This document shows, in pieces, positions 1 through 6,989 of a stretch of DNA of 10,751 bases. A model generated the notes under the pieces. That model was not told where the DNA came from. It did not search any database and saw only the letters and a list, made by a program, of their open reading frames with translations. The DNA is taken from the NCBI GenBank assembly GCA_009704225.1, contig WLEN01000014.1:1-10751 (forward strand). Direction: 5' to 3'. Both the position numbers and the translations under genes were made by a program. Source of the DNA: Actinomycetota bacterium (lineage in GTDB: Bacteria; Actinomycetota; Actinomycetes; Actinomycetales; Microbacteriaceae). The number at the start of each line of letters is the position of its first letter. Within the stretch, counting starts at the first letter, position 1.

Positions 1-606
1 GAGTAAACCGGCGGTGATGGCCGAGAGGTGAAGGGCTTTTCCCTTGAGAATGAAGACGTTTTGCCAGGTCAACACGTAGGCGACGACGACGAGGATCACG
101 ACGGCACTCGCGCCCGTCAAACCGAAGAGCGTCGCGAGGTACCGAAACGGTGAGTCGGCGAGCCCGTGGCTGACGCGCCCCCACCCAAAGCCTCCCCACG
201 GGAACTGTGCGGCGATAGCTTCGCGGGCGACCCACGCCGCCGCGACGAAAAAACCACCGAGCAGGCGGCCAGAGACAGTGTGTAGGTTCAGCGTGTCGAC
301 ACCTCGCCAGGCCGCTCCGATTGCGATGCCGCCGACAGCGAATAAAACAGTTTGCAAACCGACGAGTCCTAACCATGGCGCGAGCCCGAGATAGACGGAG
401 ACCCACTTCGCCACGGCTCCGTAGTACACGAAACCAGTCACGGCGCCGAGGATTATCGATTGTCCAATCGTCACGCGCCGAAACGCGAACACCATGAGAG
501 GGACGCCGACGAACAAAAGCGGCCAGATTCCGGGCTGCGGGAAGGCCAGGCTCGCGATGAATGAACCCAATCCGGCTTGAACGAGGCGGAGGACGAAGGC
601 TTTCAC
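1..606 (-). CDS. lnt: Apolipoprotein N-acyltransferase Lnt, N-terminal part (gene runs off the left edge)
   Basis: Lnt is an integral membrane enzyme that transfers a third acyl chain from phospholipid to the N-terminal cysteine of diacylated lipoproteins. I translated 202 codons by hand from a GTG at 606-604; the frame stays open to base 1. The product is very hydrophobic with several predicted membrane helices. It has the typical early 'LAFPQPGIWPLLFVG' segment (about residues 20-34) and, near residues 127-141, an 'AREAIAAQFPWGGFGW' stretch matching the family's conserved E...FPW..GY/W region, which lies just before the nitrilase-type catalytic domain. The catalytic Glu-Lys-Cys domain lies outside the window, so activity cannot be judged. 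The start is well fixed: an in-frame TAG at 618-616 lies just upstream and no other start codon falls between. It begins 16 nt after the helY stop, so it may be read through from helY, but a -10-like box in the gap suggests its own start as well. Confidence 0.88.
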   Translation of the reverse strand, partial: MKAFVLRLVQAGLGSFIASLAFPQPGIWPLLFVGVPLMVFAFRRVTIGQSIILGAVTGFVYYGAVAKWVSVYLGLAPWLGLVGLQTVLFAVGGIAIGAAWRGVDTLNLHTVSGRLLGGFFVAAAWVAREAIAAQFPWGGFGWGRVSHGLADSPFRYLATLFGLTGASAVVILVVVAYVLTWQNVFILKGKALHLSAITAGLL

Positions 607-612
607 AGCTTC

Positions 613-618
613 AGCCTA
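613..618 (-). promoter_or_regulatory. Candidate -10 element for a leaderless lnt transcript
   Basis: On the minus strand the helY-lnt gap reads TAGGCT (618 to 613), then six bases, then the GTG start of lnt at 606. This fits an actinobacterial TANNNT -10 box with the first base of the start codon as +1. There is no purine-rich Shine-Dalgarno and no evident -35 hexamer. The TAG of the box is also the in-frame stop upstream of lnt. The call rests on spacing and similarity to the other gaps in this window. Confidence 0.4.
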
Positions 619-622
619 TTCG

Positions 623-3013
623 CTAGAGCGTTGCGGAATCGGCGACGATTCCCCGCCGAATGAGCGGAATGGTGTCGCGGGCGATTGTGGCCAGCGCGGG
701 CTCCGCGACGTGAGAAATCTGGTCGAGCGAGTCGATCACCTGTTTGGCCCAGCGAACAAAGTCTCCGCCGGCGAGCCCGCACTCGCGAAGCACGTCGTCG
801 AGGCGTTGACCCTTGGCCCAACGCTGAATTCCAAGGGCGAGTCCAAATGCGAGTGGTGGCGTGATCTCGAGGTCCTCGGCGGTCTCGGCGTCGCTCAGCG
901 AATCCCAAATGCGTTCCATGGCCGTCGTCACGTCGCTGAATGACCCCTTGGGGATTCGCATGTTGATGTTGTTGTCGTCATCTCGACGCGATTCGTACAT
1001 GACCGTCGACAGGGCGGCGGCCAGAAGCGGGCCGTCAAGCCCTTCCCACAGCCCCGCTCGCAGACATTCCGCAATCAGAAGGTCGCGCTCGCCGTAGATG
1101 CGCTTGAGGGCCGCCCCGGCGTCGGTCAGCGTGTATTCATCGCCGTCCTGGACAAGATAACCGTGAGCGTGCAGAACGCGGCACACGCGGTCGAAAACGC
1201 TCGCGATTGCACCCGTCTTGTTCTTGATCTGGTTAGCGATGCGGTCGGTCTGACTCTGCAGTTTCCAGAATCGCTCACCCCAGCGGGCGTGCTTTTCGCG
1301 ATCGGGGCACGGGTGGCACGAATGTTTCCGCATCCGACTGCGCAGTTTTTCGATGTGGTCGGCGCGTTTCTTGGCGACGGCGTGGGGCGTGTGTCCGCCC
1401 CGTTCGTTTTTGCCCTCGAGATCGGTCAGTTCGCGACGAATCTTGGAATACTCGCGAAAATCACCGAGGTGACAATCCATCGCCTCGGAATACTCGGTGA
1501 GTGACTTCTGGTTCTGTCGAACGGTCACCGACAGGTCAACCACGGCTCGGTCAGCCTGGAACTGTGCAAAGGACTGTTCGAGAATCTCACGCGCCGTGTT
1601 CCGCCCGTAACGTTCGATGAGGTTGACCGCCATGTTGTAGGTCGGCACGAAACTCGAATACAGCGGATACGAGCGGCGCGAGGCGAGCATGCCCAGCGCA
1701 TGCGGATTCATCCCGTCGCGCCAGATGATGACCGAGTGACCCTCGACGTCAATGCCGCGACGGCCAGCTCTACCTGTCAATTGGGTGTACTCCCCCGGGG
1801 TTATCGCGACACGCGATTCGCCGTTGTACTTGTCCATCTTCTCAAGGACCACACTCCGAGCAGGCATGTTGATACCGAGGGCGAGTGTCTCGGTGGCGAA
1901 AACCAACTTGACGAGTTTGCGCCGGAACAAATGCTCGACGATTTCCTTGAACACGGGGATCAACCCGGCGTGGTGCGAGGCAACGCCCGCCATGAGCGAG
2001 TCTTCCCACTCGTGGAAACCGAGCGACGATAGGTCTTCTCCCGACAAGTGCGCGGTGCGATTTTCGATGACCGATCGAATCTCGTCGCGTTCCTCGACCG
2101 TCGTCAAGACCTCACCCGAGAACAATACGTCGCGAACCGCGTTGTCACAGCCTTTACGGGAAAAGATAAAGAAGATGGCGGGAAGCATCGTGTGGTCGGC
2201 GAGCACCGACGCGATATCAACCGGTGCTGAACGGCGCTCGCGGGCATCCCCCGGTCGAGCGCGGTTTCGGGAGAACGATCGACGGCCATGGCCACCCGAT
2301 TGGGGACCGCCAAATCGTTGCTGTCCGCGACCGAGGCCCTGTACATCTCGATGAATCCGCGGCGGGTTCTGGAATTCGCCACCCGGCTCGAACAACTCGT
2401 AAAGTTCCCCGCGAGCGTATACATGCTGAAACAGCGGTACGGGTCGGTCTTCCGAGACGATGATGTCGGTGTGACCGCGAACGGCGGCCAGCCACTCGCC
2501 GAATTCCTCGGCGTTCGACACGGTGGCCGACAGCGACACGATCGAAACATCTTGAGGCAAGTGAAGAATGACTTCTTCCCACACGGGTCCGCGGAACTTA
2601 TCGGCCAGGTAGTGAACTTCGTCCATGACGACGAAGCGAAGGTCTTTGAGCAGGTCACTCTGGGCGTAGAGCATGTTGCGCAAGACCTCGGTCGTCATGA
2701 TGACGATGCGCGCGGTCGGGTTGATACTCGTATCGCCGGTCAACAGTCCGACCTCGTCAACACCATAGATTGCCTGCAGGTCCTGGAATTTCTGGTTCGA
2801 TAGCGCTTTCATTGGCGTCGTATAGAACGTTTTGTCGGTCATCGTCTGCTGGGACAGATACACCGCGTAATCAGCAATGATCGTTTTGCCCGCCCCGGTC
2901 GGTGCGGCAACGAGCACTCCCCTGCCCTTGTCGAGCGATTCGCACGCCTTCAGTTGAAACGGATCAAGTGGGAACGGTTGCGAGCGACGGAATTCGTCGA
3001 GGGTGACCGACAC
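623..3013 (-). CDS. helY: HelY-type DExH-box superfamily 2 RNA/DNA helicase (Ski2/Mtr4-like)
   Basis: This is an ATP-dependent helicase of 796 aa in the Ski2/Mtr4-like family, called HelY in Mycobacterium, where it also follows tatC. Motifs in order: a Q-motif-like FPLDPFQ (14-20), Walker A APTGAGKT (37-44), motif Ia PMKAL (67-71), TTEVLRN (107-113), DEVH box (131-134), SAT (162-164), ASHHAGL (345-351), TETLALGINMPA (374-385) and motif VI QLTGRAGRRG (411-420). A C-terminal helical DSHCT-like region covers about residues 620-790. The protein is shorter than M. tuberculosis HelY (about 906 aa from memory). Residues 222-263 form a Gly/Arg-rich, low-complexity insertion between the two RecA lobes. 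The start is GTG at 3013-3011, whose first G is the last base of the tatC TAG stop, implying translational coupling. Its cellular substrate is not known from the sequence; a role in RNA turnover is a family inference. Confidence 0.93.
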   Translation of the reverse strand: MSVTLDEFRRSQPFPLDPFQLKACESLDKGRGVLVAAPTGAGKTIIADYAVYLSQQTMTDKTFYTTPMKALSNQKFQDLQAIYGVDEVGLLTGDTSINPTARIVIMTTEVLRNMLYAQSDLLKDLRFVVMDEVHYLADKFRGPVWEEVILHLPQDVSIVSLSATVSNAEEFGEWLAAVRGHTDIIVSEDRPVPLFQHVYARGELYELFEPGGEFQNPPRIHRDVQGLGRGQQRFGGPQSGGHGRRSFSRNRARPGDARERRSAPVDIASVLADHTMLPAIFFIFSRKGCDNAVRDVLFSGEVLTTVEERDEIRSVIENRTAHLSGEDLSSLGFHEWEDSLMAGVASHHAGLIPVFKEIVEHLFRRKLVKLVFATETLALGINMPARSVVLEKMDKYNGESRVAITPGEYTQLTGRAGRRGIDVEGHSVIIWRDGMNPHALGMLASRRSYPLYSSFVPTYNMAVNLIERYGRNTAREILEQSFAQFQADRAVVDLSVTVRQNQKSLTEYSEAMDCHLGDFREYSKIRRELTDLEGKNERGGHTPHAVAKKRADHIEKLRSRMRKHSCHPCPDREKHARWGERFWKLQSQTDRIANQIKNKTGAIASVFDRVCRVLHAHGYLVQDGDEYTLTDAGAALKRIYGERDLLIAECLRAGLWEGLDGPLLAAALSTVMYESRRDDDNNINMRIPKGSFSDVTTAMERIWDSLSDAETAEDLEITPPLAFGLALGIQRWAKGQRLDDVLRECGLAGGDFVRWAKQVIDSLDQISHVAEPALATIARDTIPLIRRGIVADSATL
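2225..2350 (-). other. Gly/Arg-rich linker inserted between the RecA lobes of HelY
   Basis: Residues 222-263 of the helicase are dominated by Gly, Arg, Gln and Ser (for example GRGQQRFGGPQSGG followed by HGRRSFSRNRARPGD) and lack the hydrophobic pattern of a folded domain. They lie after the first helicase lobe and before the start of the second ('ILADHT'-like segment near 268-275). RGG-type tracts often contact nucleic acid; that role here is inference. Confidence 0.6.
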
Positions 3014-3777
3014 TACGCCAGCGCCTTGGCCGCTTTTTTGGCCTGACGCTTGTCATGAATCCACGCGATGAAGGCGGCGAGGAAGTACAAACCCAACATC
3101 GGTATTGCAAGAAGAAACATCGAGATGACGTCGGCGGCAGGGGTTGCCAGCGCCGTGAACGCCGTGATGCCGACGACGGCCCACCGCCAGCCCTTGATGA
3201 TTGATTTAGCCGATAACACTCCCGTGAAGTTGAGCAGAACGAGGAACACGGGAAGAACGAAACCGATTCCGATCGCGATGACGAATTTGATGGAGAAGTC
3301 GAGGTAATACTTCGCGGTGAGGAGCGTGGTCGACCCGTCTGGCGCAAAACTGGTCATCAATTCGACAACGTGGGGAAACAGCCACCAGCCCGTGCCGCAA
3401 CCCATAAGGAAGAGCGGAATCGCGGTGAGCAGGAATCCGAACGCGAAGCGCTTTTCGCGCCTGACGAGTGCCGGTGTGATGAACGACCATATTTGCCACA
3501 GCCAGATTGGGCTTGAGGCGACGATACCGATCGTCAAAGCGATTGAAATCTTGGTGTCAAATGCTTCAGAAATCGACGTGTAGTTGATCTGTGCCACGCG
3601 ACCACTGGTGTGTGCGACGTCCATCAGGGGTGCCGCGAGCAACGACCAGACCACGTCGGCAATGAGAAAACCGCCAATCGATGCGACGAGGATAGCCAGT
3701 GCCGCCTTGACGAGCCGACCTCGAAACTCGACGAGATGCTGGCCGAGCGACATGCGCCTCTCGGAGTTTCGAGCCAT
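3013..3777 (-). CDS. tatC: Sec-independent (twin-arginine) protein translocase subunit TatC
   Basis: TatC is the polytopic membrane receptor that binds twin-arginine signal peptides of folded proteins and assembles with TatA for export. The 254-aa product has the family's N-terminal signature MSLGQHLVEFRGRL (9-22) with the conserved Glu at 17, six predicted membrane helices, the conserved cytoplasmic-loop region from SSPIWLWQIW to TPALVRREKR (88-110) and the late ATPAADVIS motif (211-219), matching the FTPTPD-type motif of other TatCs. The C-terminus is short and Lys/Ala-rich. The ATG at 3777 gives an eight-residue basic leader before the signature; Met9 is a less likely alternative. tatC begins two bases after the tatA stop and has no good ribosome site of its own, so it is probably translated by coupling to tatA. 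Its stop overlaps the helY start by one base. Confidence 0.95.
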   Translation of the reverse strand: MARNSERRMSLGQHLVEFRGRLVKAALAILVASIGGFLIADVVWSLLAAPLMDVAHTSGRVAQINYTSISEAFDTKISIALTIGIVASSPIWLWQIWSFITPALVRREKRFAFGFLLTAIPLFLMGCGTGWWLFPHVVELMTSFAPDGSTTLLTAKYYLDFSIKFVIAIGIGFVLPVFLVLLNFTGVLSAKSIIKGWRWAVVGITAFTALATPAADVISMFLLAIPMLGLYFLAAFIAWIHDKRQAKKAAKALA

Positions 3778-3779
3778 TG

Positions 3780-3956
3780 TTACTTAGACGGCGTCTTCTT
3801 CGAGTCGTCGTCTTTGGGGGACGTCATCTCGTTCCGGAAAATTTTCAACGATTCCGCGAGGCTTTTCGCGAGGCCGGGAAGCTTGGGGGCTCCGAAGACG
3901 AGAAGGATGACGACGAGAAGGATGAGGAAGTGCCATCCGTTGAGGTTGCCGAGCAT
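3780..3956 (-). CDS. tatA: Twin-arginine translocase pore subunit TatA (58 aa)
   Basis: TatA oligomerises to form the export pathway of the Tat system. Reading the minus strand from the ATG at 3956 gives 58 residues ending KKTPSK, with TAA at 3782-3780. It shows the full TatA plan: a short N-terminus, one membrane helix (about 8-21, rich in Leu/Val/Ile), the hinge FGAPKLP (21-27), an amphipathic helix LAKSLAESLKIFRNEM (29-44), and a charged tail with three consecutive Asp. An AAGGAG ribosome site lies at 3968-3963, six bases before the ATG. It is short, as usual for actinobacterial TatA, and is followed after 2 nt by tatC. TatB is a related fold, but position and size favour TatA. The membrane helix holds two copies of a five-codon unit (see the repeat entry). 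Confidence 0.92.
   Translation of the reverse strand: MLGNLNGWHFLILLVVILLVFGAPKLPGLAKSLAESLKIFRNEMTSPKDDDSKKTPSK
3897..3925. repeat. 14-bp direct repeat with 15-bp period inside tatA
   Basis: The plus-strand 14-mer gacgagaaggatga occurs at 3897-3910 and again at 3912-3925, separated by one base. In the tatA frame the period is exactly five codons, encoding LILLV then VILLV (residues 11-20) in the membrane helix. It looks like an in-frame tandem duplication, though a Leu/Val/Ile helix with biased codon use could produce some of this by chance. Confidence 0.75.
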
Positions 3957-3962
3957 GCTGAA

Positions 3963-3987
3963 CTCCTTGCGTTGTGTTGTCAGTCTA
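3963..3987 (-). promoter_or_regulatory. Candidate tatA promoter -10 box and Shine-Dalgarno
   Basis: In the 38-nt gap between the pafC stop and the tatA start, the minus strand has TAGACT (3987 to 3982) fitting TANNNT, then, after an A/C-rich stretch, AAGGAG (3968 to 3963) six bases before the ATG. The ten bases around the -10 (ATAGACTGAC) are identical to those in front of the FKBP gene. No clear -35 is seen. The ribosome site is convincing; the promoter is tentative. If real, tat-helY expression could be partly independent of pafBC. Confidence 0.4.
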
Positions 3988-3994
3988 TCGCTGA

Positions 3995-4981
3995 CTAGCT
4001 GTTTTGAGCGTACGCGGTGAGAGCGTTACGGGCGAATTCGGACACAGCCGAGCGGGTAGTTGCGGGTGCTTCGATGGCAGCGATGCCTGAGAGCACGCTA
4101 ATCATTCGAACGGCGGTCCCCTCGTGCGAGAACGGCAACGTAAGCCGCTTACGTCCACCGGTCTCGACGGGCTTGACGCCGGGGCGTAAATAGGGCGCGA
4201 TAAGTGGCAACGCTTCGGGGTCGATGACGAGGTCGACGAGAAGGTCGTCCTCGCTTTCACTGAACAGTGACGACGTCAGCGTCAGGGCGTCGATCGACCG
4301 CGGTTCGATGGGCGTGTCGAGCAACACCAGGTCTTCCATGCTGTCGAGGTTGAAGGTCCGGATGTCCTCTCGCTGCAGGCAATAGCCCTTGAGGTATCGC
4401 TGCCCACCCTCCAAATCCTGGCGGTATGGGTCAACATCTCGATCCCCACGCTCACCTTGATTGTTCGTGTAGGTGAAGCGGATTCGAACGCCCTTCTCGA
4501 TCGCATCCTGGATGCTGTTCGCCGTGGGGTTGTTCTCGTCGATTTCGACAGCGAAGGCGTCGGTGACCGCGTTCGAATCAGGGCCTCGCAGTTTGGCAAC
4601 CAGTCCGTCGAACTCGGGAATCCGTCGGTAATACGGGTGCGCCTTGAGCAGTTCGAGACCCGCAAGGAACACCGCGCGCTGCTTCGCGCTGAACGGTGCG
4701 GGGACGTGCATCACCTCGGCAACTGTGAGGATGATGACCTCGTTTTCTTCGAACTCATCCCAGTCGATGTTGAACAGCTCGGTGTCGAAGTTATAGCGTG
4801 CTTCGTTAGCTCCGCCATCACACGCGATGGTCTTTACGGCGTCGGCAACACGTTCGGGCGTCGTGCTGAATTGTTTCGCGACCTCGGCAACGGTGACCGA
4901 TCCGCGCAAGAGCACGAACGGCACGATGGCGAGGAACAGATTGAGACGGTCGCGAGCGCTGTCTCCAGTTGGTCTAGCCAT
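3995..4981 (-). CDS. pafC: PafC, WYL-domain transcription factor subunit
   Basis: PafC pairs with PafB to form the heterodimeric activator of the LexA-independent DNA-damage response in Actinobacteria. The 328-aa protein begins with a winged-helix-like region (about 10-60; VTVAEVAKQFSTTPERV resembles the recognition segment), followed by a central linker, a WYL domain (about 155-225) and a C-terminal WCX-type region (about 245-320). In the WYL motif the usual Trp is Arg: RYL at 195-197, followed by KGYC and the downstream RTFNLDSMEDL strand. The ATG at 4981 lies inside pafB, giving an 8-nt overlap and implying coupling; a GGTGAG ribosome-like site lies five bases upstream of it. Assignment to PafC rather than another WYL regulator rests on the paired arrangement and the adjacent tatA-tatC-helY, the same order as M. 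tuberculosis Rv2096c-Rv2092c. Confidence 0.9.
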   Translation of the reverse strand: MARPTGDSARDRLNLFLAIVPFVLLRGSVTVAEVAKQFSTTPERVADAVKTIACDGGANEARYNFDTELFNIDWDEFEENEVIILTVAEVMHVPAPFSAKQRAVFLAGLELLKAHPYYRRIPEFDGLVAKLRGPDSNAVTDAFAVEIDENNPTANSIQDAIEKGVRIRFTYTNNQGERGDRDVDPYRQDLEGGQRYLKGYCLQREDIRTFNLDSMEDLVLLDTPIEPRSIDALTLTSSLFSESEDDLLVDLVIDPEALPLIAPYLRPGVKPVETGGRKRLTLPFSHEGTAVRMISVLSGIAAIEAPATTRSAVSEFARNALTAYAQNS

Positions 4982-5942
4982 GGTCGCTCACCAGCCGTTC
5001 GAGTCGTGCGACGACGGCGTCCCGCAGCGACGGCGGTGACAACACAATCGCTTCGGCCCCATATTCGCAGAGTTCGTCGGCAAGAACCGCCTCGTCGAGA
5101 TAGTGAACCGTGTAGATGTCTCCCTTGATTGTGGTGCTTCGGCGGTTCGCGAGAGCAACCGATGCCTTTGTTCCCGGCGTCACCCGAATCGTTGCGTGAA
5201 GCGAATCCCAGAGTTCGTGGAGGTGTTCCACGAACAGTCCCGCTGCACGCGTGTCCGGTTTCTGAGCCGGTGACGCGTTCGAAACTGATAAAACCTTTCC
5301 CACTATTCGCCTTAGAAGGAAGGTCCGCTCAGCGCCCCGATCGTGATCAAACGCGAGTAGGTGCCACCGGCCGTCGTAGTTGACGACGGACAGAGGGGTC
5401 ACGGTTCGAACCTCGTATTTCGCTTGACCTGGTTTGAGATACGGAAACCGGACGACCAGATTCTTGTGAATCGCCTCTGAGACCGCGGGATATGCCGTGT
5501 CGTGAGTGTCGATTCGCGGAGCCAGGCTTGCCGCTGCGGAATCGATACCATCCGCCGCCAACAATCGCAGTCGTGCTTCGCTCGCTTCGACCGAATGCGC
5601 GCTTTCACTCCACACGGCGCTCGCCGCAGTCAACAGCGACAACTCGGCGGCGCTGAACGAAAACGTGTATTCGTCCGATGGTATGAAATAGACCGCGTCG
5701 GCAGGGTTCTCGGGTTCTGACGTCTTGAGCGGGATGCCCATCGACTTGAGTTCGTCTTTGTCGCGTTCGAACTTCTTGTTCAGTGAGTCGGTCGCACCGT
5801 TTTCACCGAATTCGTCGCGGTAACCACGAACGTTCGTGAAGATGTCAGCTTTGGACATCCCGCGGTCGGATGGAAGAAGCGCAAGTAGGAGGCAAAAGAG
5901 TCGTTCTTCTGCGGAAACCACTGCGTCGTATTTGTCCACCAC
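4974..5942 (-). CDS. pafB: PafB, WYL-domain transcription factor subunit
   Basis: PafB is the other half of the PafBC activator. The 322-aa protein has an N-terminal HTH region (about 10-70) with the characteristic FERDKDELKSMGIPL segment (58-72), a central WYL domain (about 155-222) and a C-terminal WCX-type region (about 240-318). The WYL motif reads WHL (193-195) in the context YDGRWHLLAFDHDR, with the downstream RTFLLRRI. The start is one of two consecutive GTG codons (5942 or 5939); an in-frame TAG at 5954-5952 excludes anything further upstream. I chose 5942 because a -10-like box ends six bases before it. The name comes from proteasome accessory factor, but in mycobacteria the protein acts in DNA-damage transcription, so its presence does not require a proteasome. 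It overlaps pafC by 8 nt. Confidence 0.9.
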   Translation of the reverse strand: MVDKYDAVVSAEERLFCLLLALLPSDRGMSKADIFTNVRGYRDEFGENGATDSLNKKFERDKDELKSMGIPLKTSEPENPADAVYFIPSDEYTFSFSAAELSLLTAASAVWSESAHSVEASEARLRLLAADGIDSAAASLAPRIDTHDTAYPAVSEAIHKNLVVRFPYLKPGQAKYEVRTVTPLSVVNYDGRWHLLAFDHDRGAERTFLLRRIVGKVLSVSNASPAQKPDTRAAGLFVEHLHELWDSLHATIRVTPGTKASVALANRRSTTIKGDIYTVHYLDEAVLADELCEYGAEAIVLSPPSLRDAVVARLERLVSDHG

Positions 5943-5948
5943 AACGCC

Positions 5949-5972
5949 ACTCTAATTGTCGCAACTCGCCAA
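5949..5972 (-). promoter_or_regulatory. Candidate pafB promoter: TAGAGT -10 with a weak RecA-NDp-like upstream element
   Basis: The 56-nt gap between FKBP and pafB has TAGAGT (5954 to 5949), fitting TANNNT, with six bases before the GTG at 5942. Upstream, TTGGCGAGT (5972 to 5964) partly resembles the TTGTCRGTG half of the PafBC-dependent RecA-NDp promoter (TTGTCRGTG-N8-TANNNT), matching about five of nine bases with nine instead of eight spacer bases. The -10 is reasonable; autoregulation by PafBC is speculative. Confidence 0.35.
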
Positions 5973-5998
5973 ATCGTGACATTTCCTTGAGAGCAAAA

Positions 5999-6961
5999 CT
6001 ATTTTGTGCCGAGAATATCGATGACAAAGATCATCGTCGCGTTCGCGGGGATGCTCGTCGGTTCCTGTCCGGACGGGTAACCCTCCGACGGCGGGATAGT
6101 AACGAGGACTCGCGAGCCGACCGTCTGGCCGATCAACGCCTTGGCAAAGCCGGGGACGACCCCGACACCGGCGTTGTCGATGAACGACTGGGCGATTAGA
6201 TCCGACGGTCGATTCATGTCCCACGTGGAATCAAAGACCACGCCGCCCCAGACAACTCCGGTGTAGTGCACGACGACCGTCTGGCCTTCGGAGACGATTG
6301 ATCCATCGCCCTTTGTAAGGGTCGAGATTCGAAGATCCGTCGGAGGCTCAATGTTGGGGACCGCAATGCCCGGACGCCCGTCTGGCGCGGTTGTCACGGC
6401 AGGCATGCCGTCCTGGGCGAACTGCGGAAGGCCACTCGCCGAGTGCGGGTAAACGCCGATGACATCGAAGACAACAACCATGGTGTCGGTCGGATCAATG
6501 CCAATCGGGCCTTGGTCTCCAAAGATGTCTCCGATGGTTCCCGTGAGGACGAACCGTTCGCCCGCCCGGTGGCACAGGAACGAGTCGCTCAACGCGTTTG
6601 TGCCAGCTTCGATCGGGATTCGCTGGGCAGGTGCACCGTTCGCCCCGTATTCGGTTGCTTGGATTACTGTCTGGTCGACGCCGGCGGAAAGGGTCGCCTC
6701 GAAATCGACGTAACTGCCAGATTCGATGATGTCCCCCGAGCCGGGAATCACCGTTGCGGTGCTTGCATCACGGCCAACGAACGGCGTTGGGAATTCGACT
6801 AGGGGCGGCTGTCCGAATGGGCCGGACGCCGACACAAGACTCGCCGAGCCTTCCCCTAGTGGATTGTTACACGAGTCGCTCGCGGGTGAACAGCCAACGA
6901 GGACAACGGCGGAGAGTGCGGCGACAAGCGCCAGAGCAACGGGGCGAGCAGTGAAACGCAC
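5999..6961 (-). CDS. FKBP-type peptidyl-prolyl cis-trans isomerase, predicted lipoprotein
   Basis: This predicted surface lipoprotein of 320 aa catalyses cis-trans isomerisation of prolyl bonds and probably assists folding outside the membrane. From GTG 6961 it starts MRFTARP, then a hydrophobic signal segment and a lipobox VLVGC with the lipidated Cys at 24. A first, divergent FKBP-like domain lies at about 72-172. The C-terminal canonical FKBP domain (about 213-320) has VHYTG (231-235, Tyr233), VVFDS (241-245, Phe243 and Asp244), VVPGFAKAL (268-276, with Phe where FKBP12 has the active-site Trp), Tyr295 and the terminal MIFVIDIL strand. The frame is open up to 7042, but that would extend into trmI and bury the signal peptide; GTG 6961 has an AAAGAGG ribosome site (6973-6967) five bases away. 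Similar FKBP genes adjoin pafA and pafBC in other actinobacteria. Confidence 0.9.
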   Translation of the reverse strand: MRFTARPVALALVAALSAVVLVGCSPASDSCNNPLGEGSASLVSASGPFGQPPLVEFPTPFVGRDASTATVIPGSGDIIESGSYVDFEATLSAGVDQTVIQATEYGANGAPAQRIPIEAGTNALSDSFLCHRAGERFVLTGTIGDIFGDQGPIGIDPTDTMVVVFDVIGVYPHSASGLPQFAQDGMPAVTTAPDGRPGIAVPNIEPPTDLRISTLTKGDGSIVSEGQTVVVHYTGVVWGGVVFDSTWDMNRPSDLIAQSFIDNAGVGVVPGFAKALIGQTVGSRVLVTIPPSEGYPSGQEPTSIPANATMIFVIDILGTK

Positions 6962-6966
6962 GGGGA

Positions 6967-6989
6967 CCTCTTTCGACACGGTCAGTCTA
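6967..6989 (-). promoter_or_regulatory. Candidate FKBP promoter -10 box and Shine-Dalgarno
   Basis: In the 25-nt gap after trmI, the minus strand shows TAGACT (6989 to 6984), whose TAG is also the trmI stop codon, and then AAAGAGG (6973 to 6967) five bases before the GTG at 6961. The box with its flanks (ATAGACTGAC) is the same 10-mer as before tatA. The ribosome site decides the FKBP start; the promoter reading is tentative. Confidence 0.4.

Noticed and set aside
1752..2354. 200-codon open frame on the plus strand opposite helY
   Set aside because: It is antisense to the helicase core motifs and has the Arg/Pro/Ser-rich composition of a complementary-strand shadow; no start signal was seen.
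3897..3925. Direct repeats as a CRISPR or microsatellite array
   Set aside because: There are only two copies with a one-base separator, in frame within tatA; no spacers and no further copies.
4457..5128. 223-codon open frame on the plus strand opposite pafC and the end of pafB
   Set aside because: It lies fully antisense to two well-supported overlapping WYL genes, shows no recognisable domain, and is rich in Arg/Val as expected for a shadow frame in GC-rich DNA.
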